Below are positions 44,195 through 57,980 of a stretch of DNA of 64,000 nt, piece after piece. How positions within the stretch are numbered: the stretch's first letter is position 1; each line of letters starts with the position of its first letter. The DNA is taken from positions 372,001 through 436,000 of the forward strand of contig JBCAMK010000014.1 of assembly GCA_038503065.1 (NCBI GenBank), in the 5' to 3' direction. This stretch comes from Paragyromitra xinjiangensis. Its lineage: Eukaryota > Ascomycota > Pezizomycetes > Pezizales > Discinaceae. The notes under the pieces are model-generated. The model had not been told where the DNA came from and searched no databases. It saw nothing but the letters and a program-made list of their open reading frames with translations. Position numbers and translations under genes: made by a program.

Positions 44195-47099
44195 TCAATT
44201 CACGTACTCTCTTCTCAGCACAAACACTCCGACTTCAACACCCCTCTCCCTAACCTTTCTTCCGCCAGAAGTATTATCGCCAATGACATCAAAATCCCCG
44301 ACGACACCTCCAACACCTAGAGAAGTCGTGCCCGACATAGCGCTTGCGACCACGGCTTCGCTCATACCCCTAGAAGACGGCCTGACAGTCGGTGCACGGA
44401 CACCATCAAGGACTTCCCTTGCTAGATCTCCTGGCGCCCCATATCCGAACGAGTATGCCACGCTCGAGGATGTAGGTGTGGTATCGAATGATGCGGATGT
44501 TGGTGATGGGGGCGGCAGTTTCGCCGATTGCGACATTGACGGTGGGCCCCGGGATGGTCCCTTTTTCGGACTCTTAGGCTTCGGAGAGGTTGGGCTAGTT
44601 GGTACATTTCTTTCCCCTGGAGGCTGCAGGTTCGAGAAGTGTTTCTTCACCGCTTCTCTAATTCTTAGTTGTTCTTGTTGTGTCCACCATTCCCTCCAGC
44701 TGTTGTCATTCAATGGGATATTCTCTTTGCTAGCGTGCACCAACTTGAAAACAGTGTTGGAACGACCCGGGAAACGACTTGCGCCTCCTTGACCAGCACT
44801 GTTTTTCGAGGAAAGCTTCCTACAAATTTTCTGTAGTTCCCACTTCAACCCATCAAATTCTTTCATCCCATCTATCGCCTCCATGTTCCTAATGCCCCAC
44901 AATAGGTCTTCCCGAAGCATGTAAAGAACCATCAATTTTCTCAATAGCGGATCCAGAATAGGCCCCAAATATTGTTTATCGAAGTCTTTGGCACCTGTTT
45001 TCGTTGGATATATGAATAATAAACTTCCTCCGTTTGGCGACAGCTCGAACAACCTATCGAGGAAGATCGATGAAGTAGGTGAGAACATATCTTCATCTTC
45101 TTGTCTCGACGTAGGTGGTATGTATCGCTCCAGAAGCGTCAGGTGCAAACTACAGGGCGGCAAAATCGGGTTAGGTGACGATGTAGAAACCGATAGGATT
45201 CCTGCTCCAGGTGTAGAAGTTGAACTTCCAGGTGCAACAACGATGCTATTGAAGACACTAGGTGAAAAGTAACCTCCACCTCCTGCAGATGGACCATCAA
45301 AACTACCCCCAAAGCCACTTCCAAAACCATATGCCATGCTAGGTGTTGAAGGAAGTCGATTCAAAGGGATGTGTGGCGATATCGCATGTGAAACGTGAAT
45401 ATACACCCTTTTCGATTCATCACTTGAATACCGCCTCTGAATACCATTAGTAAGAGTATGCAACGCAGTAGTAACTCCATCGTCCACTCCAATTAATCCA
45501 GTTGGTGTAGATGATCCACTGTGTTCTTTAACTTTGGAATGACATCTTGCTGCGAGAGCCGGTGAAAACGGTTGCCCGGCTGCTGCCGCAACAGCAGGTG
45601 CTGAAGCGGCCGAGGCTGGAAGCATGTTCGAATTGGTCGATGTCGATGTGACGGTATTTTGATCTGTGGCATTTGTGCTAGGCAGTGGGCAAGGGAGAGA
45701 ATATGATAACATCCGAACAGCATCGGAAGTTATTTTCACAGAATGAGGGGAGTCGACTGCCAAAGAAGGAACCTATGTAAGACACAAAGAGGATAACTCA
45801 GGGGGTAAAAATCAGGGAGAACGAACATAGAGTTGCCATAGCATTTCCCAACCATCCATCTTCTGCAAACCCCGGGAAACCTGGACTATCCTTACCGCCC
45901 TTCACTAGTTTATCCACAGTAGAATCTTCCTTCTCACTCGTAGCGTCCCGTTTTGTAGTCCGATCTCGTCCTCCAGTCTCCACCACCCCGTTTTCGTTTA
46001 TCCTTGCTGAAGGAGCGACTACATTCGACTCAAACTTCTTCAGTCCTCCCATACGCTTTCTTGGAGTATCGTAGTCATTCGCGACTGGTTCGGAATCAAC
46101 ATTGCCGAAGTTTTCGCACATAGATGGAGGCCTGCGAACTGCCTGTACATTGACTGGCACAACTGCCTCGTTCGATGCCTCTTCTCTTCGCCATTCAATT
46201 ACTCCGTTATCGTCCGGTGGTGTCAGGAGAGCCAAACCTCCAGGAGCTAAGTGCGGATTCGCAGCTAAAAGTGCCGCTGTTGCGCCTCCAACCATGATTT
46301 CGTGGCCAATTGCCATCCCAGTTTCAGCAGAATCTAATCCTCTTCCATCCCTTCCGTTACCTGCACACAATACAGACTTGTTATTCAAACTAGTGTCAGG
46401 AGTAGTTGGGAATGCGATCCCGAGCAGAGACTGCCTCAATCGTTGCTGATCATGAAGCCCCCCACTAGTTCCATGTCCTTCATTGTCTGTCCTTCGATCA
46501 AGCAGCCCACTTGGAATAGCAACGCCATACATATCAAGAACCTGGGGAGGTGGAAGTTTTAACCGCAAAGTTGATCTATGCGCAGCCCTGGAGGAGCTCC
46601 TGGCGTACCTGATTACAGAGGTTGGGTCTGGTCGGGTGGGCGGAGGCGGGTGCGATGGTATCGATGGCTGTCGAGAAAGGGAGAGGACTTCGGCTAACTC
46701 AGCAGCCGAAGACGATGGTAAATTCACAGGATTTTCGAAAACACCTGCACTAGAATCTGGCTGATCATAAAAGTAACCCCAAGGGAAACTTGAATGCGAT
46801 CGTTCCCCAGGCGTATAGGAGTTTTCTCCCTCGCTCGTAGCCTCACTGCCGCGGCGATTTCTCTGCATACCGCTAGCTAACCCTATCGAAAAGGCACCAG
46901 GAGAAGGGGTTGTACTGGTTGAGCCAAAGGCGACGGCCGAAGTCACCGCCGGTGGGCTTGAGCCAGAAGGCCTACTCGCTAGCAATGGAATGCACGAGAA
47001 AGATGCGGAGGATGTCAGCTTTATCGGCGGAGGTGGGGTGGCTCTTCGTCTCGGGCCGGACGATGACTGCGGGCGAGGTCGATAGGATGAATCGGCCAT
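44195..47099 (-). CDS. Conserved fungal protein of unknown function, 944 aa
   Basis: Exon 1 is 47099-45827 and exon 2 is 45756-44195. The 70-bp intron (donor GTTCGT, acceptor GGCAG) joins ...GNAMATL to FDSPHSVKITSDA in frame; the nearer acceptor CATAG would put exon 2 in a frame with an early stop. The N-terminal half is Pro/Ser-rich with LLAANPHLAPGGLALLTPPD. The best folded part lies in exon 2: CSLHLTLLERYIPPTS, LFELSPNGGSLLFIYPTKTG, FDKQYLGPILDPLLRKLMVL, EFDGLKWELQKICRKL, FKLVHASKENIPLN and SWREWWTQQEQLRIREAVKK. I recall a similar block (NGG..FIYPT.TG, LDPLLR, WWxxQE) in uncharacterised proteins of other ascomycetes. No catalytic motif is known to me. The C-terminus is Ser/Pro/Lys-rich (PTSPTSPKPKSPKKGPSRGP). 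Confidence 0.75.
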
Positions 47100-50000
47100 T
47101 GGGGGGGCTAGCTAAAGCCGTTCTCTCTGGAAATGATGCAAGTGATATGGTTCGTGATGATGGTTGATACCCCTCCTCTTCAATCCCACCCAAGTAAAGG
47201 TTGGTAGTACAAAAAATATATGATAGGGTCCGACTTTGGGGAGGACTGGATAAATATGTAAGTACATATGTACTGAACAAAATTGAGGCTTTTTTTTCTT
47301 TTTCCATTTTTTTCCATTTCTTTCTTTTTTCCGTTGCGGTTACGTTTGTAAGGAGAAGAATCGTGGGGGCGGTATTACATACTAAATTCCAAGAACCAGG
47401 AACGAAGAATCCAAAGAGTTGTCCCGGAGGAGTGATTTCTGGAATGTCGGTTAGTCTATCATGCGTTTCGTCTCTCACGAAAGCGAAGTGTGAGGAATGA
47501 AATTTCTGTGGAAAGGCAAAAGGAGAGAAGGAAAGTAGCGGGCATGAGCGGCGAGTGAGAGGAAGTAGGCAGAGAGGAAGTTGGAGTTGTAGGTGGTTGA
47601 AATAAAGTGATGGCCTATTCGGATTGGAGGGAACCCCTCGCCTGGCTCGGCGGTTGGGTGGACTGGCTGGCAGCCGTCAAGGGAACACGTTGACAAGGGC
47701 AAATGCAAAAGGCTTACCGCAGACCGTCACCTAGACCACCACAGCGGATGTATTTTTGGAGAAGAATAGACTTGATATATGGTTCCTTTTTATTCAAAAG
47801 ATCGATGGTGGATCTTCGGTATCTGTCTCGAAAACGACAGTAATAATAGGGCTGAAAAATCCTTTGGCGGATAAAGAACCGAACGGGCCTCCGAAAGGAG
47901 GAGAAAGCAACTAGTTAACCCCCAGATATATGGTTATCCCCCTTTGCTTTTATATCACCAGTCCCCCAAACAATTTCCTTCCGGCCGGCCTCGTGCGGCT
48001 TCAATACCAAAGCCCCCTCGTCTTCCGCTATCGTGGACCAAAACGGTGACCCTAGGGCAATTCTTCGTACCGAATTTCTTGTCAAATATCTGATCCCAGA
48101 GTAGGATTTACGTTGCGTTTGCTCCCGGGAAGCTGCGTTCTCTCGAAAAAAAAAAACAATTAAAACAACAGAGTAGCTAACAAATTGCCAGCTGTCCGTT
48201 CTCTAGATCTCGGTAAGTACTTGGACGAGTTGTGCTTTTTTTGTTTGTTTTTTTTGTTGGTAGCAGATCAAAAGGCAGAAAAGGAAAACGGCTCGGTTCG
48301 CTAATGGCTGCTCTAGGGGTTTCGATAAACAAACAAAAAATAAAAAAACTAGATTACGGGGACAGCAGCCGGTAATTTGTCCAGTCAGCGAAGTCCCACA
48401 GGTGAACACACGCAGATCTAATCGTTGTCGAACCTTCGATTTCTTACTTGCCGTTGCTATCTCCTCTCTCTCTTGATAGATACCAACCTGGACCTCTTAT
48501 TTTTCGTCTCCAGTCCTTTAACTCCACACGTTGTCGATAATGAATCGTCAAGGAATCCAATGAAGCCTGAACAAGGAGTTTCTGATTGGCGGGAGCGAAG
48601 CGGTGGAGGGCAGAGATGTTGATCTTTGACTGCTGCTTTCCTGCGTCTCTGACTAGCTGCTTACTAGCTGCGAGGGGTTTTGGTGGGATGCGATGCGTGT
48701 GTGCGGCGGATAAGAAGACGAGGGCAGCAGTGGGAAGCAGGAGAACAGCATACGAGAGCTTGGAGCATGGGATGAACCAAACGCCACCAATCAGCTGTTG
48801 GGCTGACCTCAACTGCAGAATCCCGCTCAAGAGAAGGATGGAGGGGGGAAGGGTAAAACCCGCAAACGATAGACGGACGTCTGGGACGGAGTTGATGGCG
48901 GCCTATGCTATGTACGAGAAAAATAGATATCTGCAAGGACCTTATGCTCCTGACTACCCGGTAAGTAATGTCTCCATACACTTCTCGGTCACTAGGTCGG
49001 ATTGGTCTTTTGATGCACGGATGTACGGATGGCTTGACTACCGGAAAGTTAGCAATAGCTCAGCGAAGATGCACGGATCAAACAGGCCAGATGTCTGGAT
49101 GGAAGCGAAGGAAAAAACAAAGCAAAAGAAAAGAAATGGGAATCAGCAGAGGCACGAAGTTTGTTATAGGTGACTTTTCTTTCTGCTTTTTCTCTCTCGT
49201 TCCTCGCCTGACTGAGTTTTGTCGGAGCAGCCAGCGGGTCGCAATCGGCGTGGGGAGGAAGAAAGAGGGGCCGTGTGGGTGCTGCTGTGGGTGGTGAAAA
49301 GATGGTGGATGGGAATTGCGAATTTACGCGGGAAGCTCCATTTACAGTAGAGTTTCCTATAGCTTCAGGTAGATTTACTACAACTCTTGCGATTCCCATA
49401 AATTAACGATTCAAACTCACCAGTACTACATGTATTTTTTCTCTTGTTATTACTTTCCAGAAATTCAGACAGCTCACTCCGACACGCTGTTTGACATATC
49501 CATGCACACACAATATTATCGGCTTGCTCGCTTGCATGTTGTGCATGTCTTGTTAGCGAGGACAAAGCAGAGATCGCACCGAAAATCCCTTCGTTGCTCA
49601 CACCCTAAAATAATGCACGACATTCCAATTACGGACTGAGCCCATCGCTCGTGGGCCTTCGCGCTCTTTTAGCCGCGCATCGTGTGCTCTGGATCTGCAT
49701 TTCCCTCATTGCTTTTTTCCCCTCAAGCGCGCCGAGCATGGCGATTTTGGACGACCTACAGCCGCAATAAAATACTGGTGCGCACTCTAATAAATAATTG
49801 CGGTTAGTATACTTGTACCAGTTGGTGATGAGCGAAAATATCTGAAAATTTATCACAAGATATTTGGATCCCCATTATTCCCCTAAATATTTTACTTCAG
49901 CTAATCCGCAGGTGTCGGTAAAACCGCTGTTTCAAACCTCCTAGACTAGAACATTTTTCACCATTCTCTTACGAGAGAATCTCGGGATGTATCTTTCCTC

Positions 50001-53000
50001 TATAGATACAGAGCTGTTTACCGGTCCCCGGAGTCATTCCCATTTACCCTTGCAGAGTCTCGATATCTTCAAAATCCATCAGATTAGCAGCCAACCAAGT
50101 CTCCCTGCCGAAACTCATGCCGATCCATTCAGCCCTGGAAAATCCTTGTCTTGAAATACATACAAGAAGCCCATCAATCCAAGAAATAATCCCAGTCGAT
50201 TTTTTTTTCCCCGACCGTTTTTTCACGTGCGGAAAGGAGGGTCCTATAGATGTATCAATATCGTGGTTCTCTAACGGCACCCTCTTTGCTTTTTCTCCCC
50301 ACATCCCGTGACGAGTCTTGTCAACGCGCGCAAGAAAAAAAAATTGCTATTGCAGAATCGTACGTGTGCCTACTGCCGTTCCCTTGAGTGTCTATGTAAT
50401 AATGATCCTAGTATCCGAATGGGAATATATGTGCTAACAATTGCCGGCAGCTAGGTTGACCTGCTTCTACATAAATGTACATGGAGACGGAAGTCCGCTT
50501 GTACCGAGATAGAGTATGTTAAGATTTACTTCGAAAGATTTCTCTGCACAGTTAATCTCACTTGGTAATAGGTCCGTAATAATTATTTGGAGCATCTTAT
50601 CAGGGTGTTGGGAGCCCCACACACGGAATATTTATCGAATTATATTAGCATTCCGGCGCAGCTTGGTGGGTTTTTACTGATTGGTGTACCCAGAATCAGG
50701 ATTATATCTCTGCATATATATCCGCGCCGAAAAAACGTGCGCTGCAATGATTACTCCACTGCCGCATCTCAATATCCAAGGCAGACTATCAGTCAGGCTC
50801 CCCGAAGGGAGTAATCTCATTCGGTCTTAATGCTTGAAGGCTGCCTTGTTGGGAAGGGGAAGTCCATCAGGTTCGCTACCCACTCTTGCATACATGTAGC
50901 AACATCTGACCTTAATTTTTTTTTTTGAAAAAAAGCGGGATCAAAATCATGTCCGAGCTGCCTTCCGATTCTATGTACATCCATCCCGTAGTCTCCCCGC
51001 ATCTAACTGCGCTTCCTAGGCCGATAAGTATATGAATTTGCACTATGGAAATATGCGGGTGGGATCTTAAGACCGCGCTGCCCCTAAAACTGCACCTAGA
51101 ATTATGGCAATTAAAGGAAGCCCCATGCTCATTAGCATGGGAAATTACTGAATTACCCATTCCCCAGCAGATAATCTCGAAGAGATGTGTGTGGGTTGGA
51201 TATTTGGTAGGTTCTAGACCCGGGTCATTTTTTTTGTGGAGCCTGGGTGCCACGACAGATTCTGAACTTGGGTAAATAATGTGGCGTTTTTTTCTCCCCT
51301 CCTGCTGTTTCGCAGCCGGTCTCGGGGGTTGATGAGCTCTTTTGTCTTCACCAGTTGTGATTGAAATAATTGGCTTTCATAAACTGACATCCAATGCAAT
51401 GCAAGTCAAAAATGGCTTGTAGTGTGCACGTGAGTTGGTTCATCTGTATGTGCCTACTAGGTTACAAAAAAGAAAAGAAGAAAAACTTTGTCCACCGCAT
51501 TGAGCTTCTATGGGACGTGTATATTGACATAAAACGCTGCTACTGCTTTTACATATCAGGTTAATGTGTGCCGTGTTCCGCAGATCATGTAGTTATAACA
51601 ATGGCGTGTCTTTCGAGCAGCAGATATTACGCACTTGAGATTGACATCCTTGTGTTGTCTGCTGTCCTTTACGTGCCAGGAAGATCCTAAAGTCCCTCGG
51701 TGAACTTTCCGACAGGCTTTATAATTGAAGGTACAAGGGAGGAGAGAATCTTTACTCCAGGAGGCTTGATAGGGTATGCCAGCTACGATGTACGTGTGAG
51801 TGACAATTGGTGCTCGAACGTTGCTTGTTCCATGCAGCCAGGCTTTATATGGCTCATAGACCAAAGTTTGGGGTTAGGCCTGGGCGGATATATTGCGATT
51901 CCAATAAACGCTATGCTTGTAGGACTAGAATCCTTCCTCTATGGCTGGTCAAAAGCACTTACTGACACTAGGCTCTTGATTGGTCTGTTGGAGCCAGGGC
52001 TCTAGGAATATGGGCAGTCGTGCGTGGGATGAGACAGTCAGTGATTCCAACAGACGGTGCAACACGGGGTGCTCTGGTATCGAACAAGATACCAGTTAAC
52101 CAAGTAAACGCTGTGAAGATAGCCATTGGGAAGGGCTAGTTTTGGCCGTTTGGTGGGAAGTGGTGGGTGTAGTCTGGCCACCAGTCACATCGCAAGGACG
52201 ATGGCGAGTATTCTTAGGGCACGATGCAGGAACACCTGTCAAATTCACCAACGGACATTACTATTTCAAATCCCCCTGCCGCATTCCATTTTTTTTCCCG
52301 CCTTGAGCGCGCTATCACGAAAAGCTTCGTATCTTCCCTAAGCCCAACTATCGGCTTGACCACGATTGATTTCCCCAAGATCTGAGGTTTATCCGATAGT
52401 TCCAGGGTCTGGGCTCTTGCCTTTCGACATAGAGCGGAATCGGGCCGAGAGAGCGCATTTGCCCTAGCAGCCGTCGAGTGAAGGAGGTTGATTATGTATG
52501 GGACACATCACTGCCGTTCTGCACCGACAAAAGATACCCGACTTCGACGGTTGCGATCGCCTCAAGCCTCAATAAGCAACTTTATCTCACCAAGGGGAAT
52601 CCAAGAACTCGGGTGCAAGTTGTTTGAGGATGTCAACAAAACGGCCAGGGCGATTCTTGGCGGCGTCTGATTCGCAAGGACTCACCGAGCGAAGATTTGA
52701 CCTTGTTCTCCCGCAATTCTACGCAGAGTCGAGACTCGCCGAGACTCGTGCACTTATTGACGATGGCTCATATTGCAACTCGTTGCGCTTTCAAGTACAA
52801 ATTAGCACCACCACTAAGATCATCGTTTATCTCTCGAAATTATCAAAGAAATATCTTCGCCAAGGTATCACTGCCATATGATCAAAAGAAAACCCCCCCC
52901 AAACTCGCTTCACCAAGCGACCAAAATCCGTCGCGCAATGTGTGCGGGTGTCCCTGATCATGAAACATACCCCCTGCGTCCGAGCCTCCCGCTGCAGCGC

Positions 53001-56000
53001 CCAGGATGAGTGCATTTCAGGCACTTGTACTAGACCGTTATGGAGTATGATTTTGGAGTAACTTCAACATACTCTAGTCACTCAATTAATGTTGATCGAA
53101 ATTTCAGGCTGCAGCTGGGCCTAATTCACACAAACATAGCTGTTCAAGGGTCGAGACACGAAGAAATCCCTCCCCCTTCTTGCTGGTCTCGTGTGCTCAA
53201 TGTTTCGCGTACTTGGGCCCAATAATGACGGCGAATTGAGAGAAACAATTCCCTACCTGACCGGTGGTTTCAAAAGGTGAACACGACGTCCTGGGACCCC
53301 CGCGTGAATACCGATCCCCGAAACTCGATTATGATAGAGTTATCTAAGTGGTGGGACCACGCGTCAGGAATTTCGATTTTGGACGATTGGAAAGGAACTT
53401 GGGGCCGGCCATAGATACAGACAGGTGTCTACCTTGTCAAATCCTTGGTCTTAGTCTTGGTGTTTTTCCGTTCCGACGATGCATATGTACGAGCACATCC
53501 GATGCCGTAAAAAGTCGTCTCTGCTCAAAACAACCCCCCACCAACAGTTAGGCGTGGGCTATCATTTTGATGTTATATCGCTGTCAGGTGGTGAGCATTG
53601 AGCAAGCAATGGGTCAAACATACGTTCCATCCGAAGTGGCAAAACAATCGATCCGACAGCTTTTCCCTCGATCTCACTCGCTATCACTTTCAGACCCTTT
53701 ACTTCCTCGCTCCCGCTGAGTGTGAACTGGTCTGTAAGTGGCGCGGAAGTGAGCTGTCTCTTTTTCAGCTAAGACTCGGTCAATTCTGGAATCCATTCGA
53801 CCAATGAGGAAATAAAGATCATCTTAGCCATTAACGCGAGGCTTGGGCCGTAGAAAAAGTTAGTCAAAGGGGGAAATATTATAACGAACGTGGTATTATT
53901 TTGTGAGCTGATACGGGATATCAAATGTGACCTCAAGAGAAGATGTGTGTGTGAGCGGGTAAATATCCACTCCCCCTTCCTTTGCACTGTTGCAGCCCCC
54001 CCCCCCTTCGTCTTTCCTTCTTCACCACTCCCCCCCTGTTCGAATTACCTAGTTAAACCACACTGTTGGAATCTTGACCCAACACGTTACCGAGTAAACC
54101 TTCTTGCCGTATCCATTGCTGGGAAAGGTCTCGCGGAAGAGCTGAGGAAGACCCGATACCACGGCGCTATATCCATCACAAAACGGAATGAAAGAAATAT
54201 TCCTGTAGGTCTTTGATATGAATCCAAGTAATCTCTGTGCCTACCAATTTCTACTTACACTTCCATATTTAGAAGGCATTCCCGTTATTTTCAATTGAGC
54301 GAATACAAACTGTTGTACTTTCACGCTTGCGCATAAGCACAGACACAAGCACACGCTTACCCCCAAACTTCCGTACTTCCACATTGCTCAATCAGAGACT
54401 TCACTGGCTTCAAACCAGAAAGCGTACGTCGGCAAATGATATCTCATTCAGACACACTGCCTATGGGAAAGAGGTGTTAACGGTCTATCATATCGACAAT
54501 CCTGGTAGTCTATACATCGGATATCCCATACGAACTTATTTTTCCATCCTTTGCTCTACAAGTAGGGATATTGCAAGCTTCAGCTTGTTAGATGGTCGGC
54601 ACCTTGAGAAGAAAGCCATCGGCTGAGTGCTGCAGACTGCCAGAAGGTTCTTTAGTCTCTCGGCGTTTTGCCCAAAAATGGAAGTATCAAAAGAACATAA
54701 GTTCTCAAAAAAAAGGTTCTGATATATCTGGTACGAATCTGGGCTTAAATATAGCTACTAGTAACGAAGGTAAACGATCTCGATTGTTCGCGTTTGGTGG
54801 TTGGGTGTGTCTAGGATGTGATTTTTGAGATTGGCGCCGGAAGCGTCTAGGTTTGAAAGCTGGGGTAAATTAAATTCTTCCTCATAGGGATCTACAATAG
54901 TATGGGAAAGATATTCCATCAAGCGTATCCTATTGTTTCTTAACAGCTTATTTTTACCATCTAGCTTTAGTGGGGTTGGTTTATCCACTCAGAGTCTAGG
55001 AGTATGTGCATGTGTTCAAGCACCATATCGAAGGGCTATCTCCATAACCCTGTGTTCGTTATCAGTGCTGCGGATACGCACTGGTTTGGAGGGAATCGAA
55101 AAGTTCAACGTTCATCGAGAAAGTATGTGATTTTGGGTTGTTTTTATGTTGACATCCCGGGCCCCCTTACTTATAAACGCCCGCGAAGACCACGTTTACC
55201 AAGGCACTCTGCGGCATTTCAGATCTTCAAAGAGATGATATGATTCCTGGGGCCGAGGAAAGCAACCTGTTTGGAGGCGTCTGCAGATGGTGTTTCAAAA
55301 AGAACGAGAGGCGACTTTACTGTTGCACGACCCCCGTTGTTATTCAAAGCCACGCTGGTCAATGAGGGGAATTCGATCTCGCTGCTCAAGCCGATCTCGC
55401 TGCATGCCCGTGCGAGAACGTATGTACCCTTGGCCTCAATAAAAATCTCAAAATAGAACTTGAGATATCCTTAAAGTATGTTGGGCACCATCCCGGGCGG
55501 TTTTGGCCTTAGGCGGGGCACTAGCCGGGGAGAGGTCATGCTAGACGAAAATGAAATAGCGCCATGCTGACCCATAACTTTTGAGAGTCATCTTCAACTT
55601 ATCTAAGATCAACGTTGTAATGAAATCCACGATAGGCCTCCTGCTAGAACATGCTGGTGCCTTGGGAACCATGCAGCTCACAACGATGCATCGAAGTAGC
55701 CTGGAAAGTATGTTTTGTCAACAAATCGGGTCTTCTAGCACGTACTACGCTAGTCCGAACCAAAACATATGTCGAGAGAGCTGTCCATATCAGCATTGTT
55801 TCATCGGAGAATAGCTTATTAGAATGAGTGACAGCTCATGACCCTGTCGATAGCCATTGCTGTTTCCTGATGACCCGATCGTGGAGAACCTGCCGGAACA
55901 TTCCTAGGGCTTACTTGGGATTTGAGATTATGGATTTTCCCCTGTCTATCTCTTGGTTGGCGACATATTCCTTCAGGGCCTACACACATGTTATGGCGGT

Positions 56001-57980
56001 CTCTCGCACAAGCAGGTAGAGGCGGTCCGGGGAACTCTCCAGAGTGCGTCTTACATACGAGGACCTTTGAAAATATATTTCTCAACTGTGGGTAGACTGA
56101 AGAGCTGGTCAAAATTTGGCACCCGTGCGTGAACGCCGTAGGTTAATATTTCTTGTGAATGAGAAACATTGATCAAGGGATAAAGACACAGGAAGAATTC
56201 GTGGATGGGGGTTATACTGCTATCTACTTTACTTGGGTGATATTCGCACAAGAATATGATACGGTCGGGGGCTGGTGGCGAATTTCATTTTATCAGCTGT
56301 AGAAAGATCACTAGTTAAGGCATGAAACAATACGTTAAGTCACTTGGTGGCTCGATCAGATTGTGGTATGACGCTCGCTAGAAGGCCGTCGTTCTCCGTG
56401 GGAGACAGGGGTGCATACAACTCATTCGCCTGATAAGGATTCCTTCGGGCCGAAAGCCATCCTTCGTAAAGTGGTTACCCGTATATCGATACCGAGTGAT
56501 ATTTCAGGATTCAGTTTCAATATCTTTTTGGTGACACGACAAACATTTTGTGGTGGCACAATTGTGAAACCCTTTTTTGCGTTGAAACAAGTCTTATTTG
56601 TGATAAAAGGAAATGAATACAACCTTAAGCCTTTTCCTTTCTGCAAAGGTGTTAGGAGAAAAATTACTAATGTATTAGGGAATTTTTTAGAGAGCAGTAC
56701 TTACCCTACTTCATGCGAAGATCGGTTCTTACGGTGATGCTCTACTAATGCGGCTTAGATTCCGCGGTAATTTATTCATGTAGAAGGTACCATAGAAAAA
56801 GGTACTGCCCCTGGGCATACTTTACACCTGCAAGTCCTGAAACTAGAGAAAGTACCGGATAATGTCACCAAAATTTCCCAGCTGGGTTGGATACGTCATG
56901 ATCACTGCGAAATTTGCCTTTCAATGAACCTGGTAATTTAATTGAAATTGTGCAATTCGGAATACTCACCCAGCCGGTTAGTGCTCTGTTTGAGCTACCT
57001 TGTGTGCAGGATCTCTCTCTCTCTACATGACAAATTGTCGACTTTGCGCGAATGAAAGGACTTAAGCTTGTCGTTCGAGTCGCTCAAAAAGCCACAAGTC
57101 TGATAAGGTGGCGTTGGGCTTACGCATTTTGGCGTTAATATCGTACGATTATCAGCCCACTTTCATGGGCGATGGTTCCATTGTCATAGGTAACGCAGAT
57201 CTTCGACGAAATCTAGCAGAATGGTTCCAGATCATTCAGATACTCGAGTAAGTACGATGATCTACTTCCGGTACCCAGATAACCATCTGCTGCTGTCCCA
57301 ATCTGCTGGTTACTTGGGGTTCCACGATCTCATTGGTATCTGGGGCGGGGTTTAAGTGGATTGGAGACCCACATTGTTTGTCATCTTTTTCCGTAGTGAT
57401 GGTACTGTTGATCAACACACCCATATGGAAAGCTACGTCTTTATAGAGACCGGAGCTTTGAGGTCATCTCAAATCACCTTGGGGAAGAGACCTCCGGGTT
57501 GATCTAAAACGATCGACCGGTTGGCGGCCAGCACCGTTATTGCGTGTCACGTGAGAGTCTGTGCCAAGCTCTCATGCCGAGTGAGGGCGTATGAATGGTA
57601 ATTACTTTGTTACTCTGAAGTGTCTTTAGTGTTAATATCGACTTGTCTAGAAGCTTTATATTGCGCCGAGGGGCTGGCTCTTTGAATCTGTTTGGTATCT
57701 TTTAACTTCCTCCACTTTTCTGGGCGAAAGTATAGCAGTGAAACGTGTATCTAAAAAGAGAATTATCTAAAAGGCGGGCAGGTTATTTAGGATTTATGCT
57801 ATGATTGTATAGGATGAATGGGAAATTTGTATTAAGTATTAATTTGAATTAGTTCATCTTTTTTTGACAAAATTGGGAAGATTCAAGCTAATCTACGTTA
57901 TCCTTTATAGACAAACATGATGCACGATCTAGGATTTGTAGATTTCCCCAGAAATCTTTTTTGCCCAATTTGGTGTTGAT
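47100..57980. other. 10.9-kb stretch without a recognisable gene
   Basis: The first 1 kb is probably the 5' region of the gene starting at 47099. I read the rest on both strands and found only short, unstructured open frames: none carries a known motif, and I could not chain exons. It also lacks long inverted repeats that I could see. There are simple tracts (A-run near 48150, T-run near 50200, C-run near 53998, CT-run near 57010). It may be old, diverged transposon sequence, a long-noncoding or regulatory region, or hold fast-evolving small genes that I missed. Confidence 0.35.

Noticed and set aside
45798..47099. Treating 45798-47099 and 44195-45763 as two genes
   Set aside because: A 70-bp intron joins them in frame and the second frame has no ATG in a start context, so one gene is the simpler model.
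48586..49173. 195-codon plus-strand frame
   Set aside because: It overlaps equally long frames in other phases, has no motif or gene-like context, and its amino-acid text is erratic.
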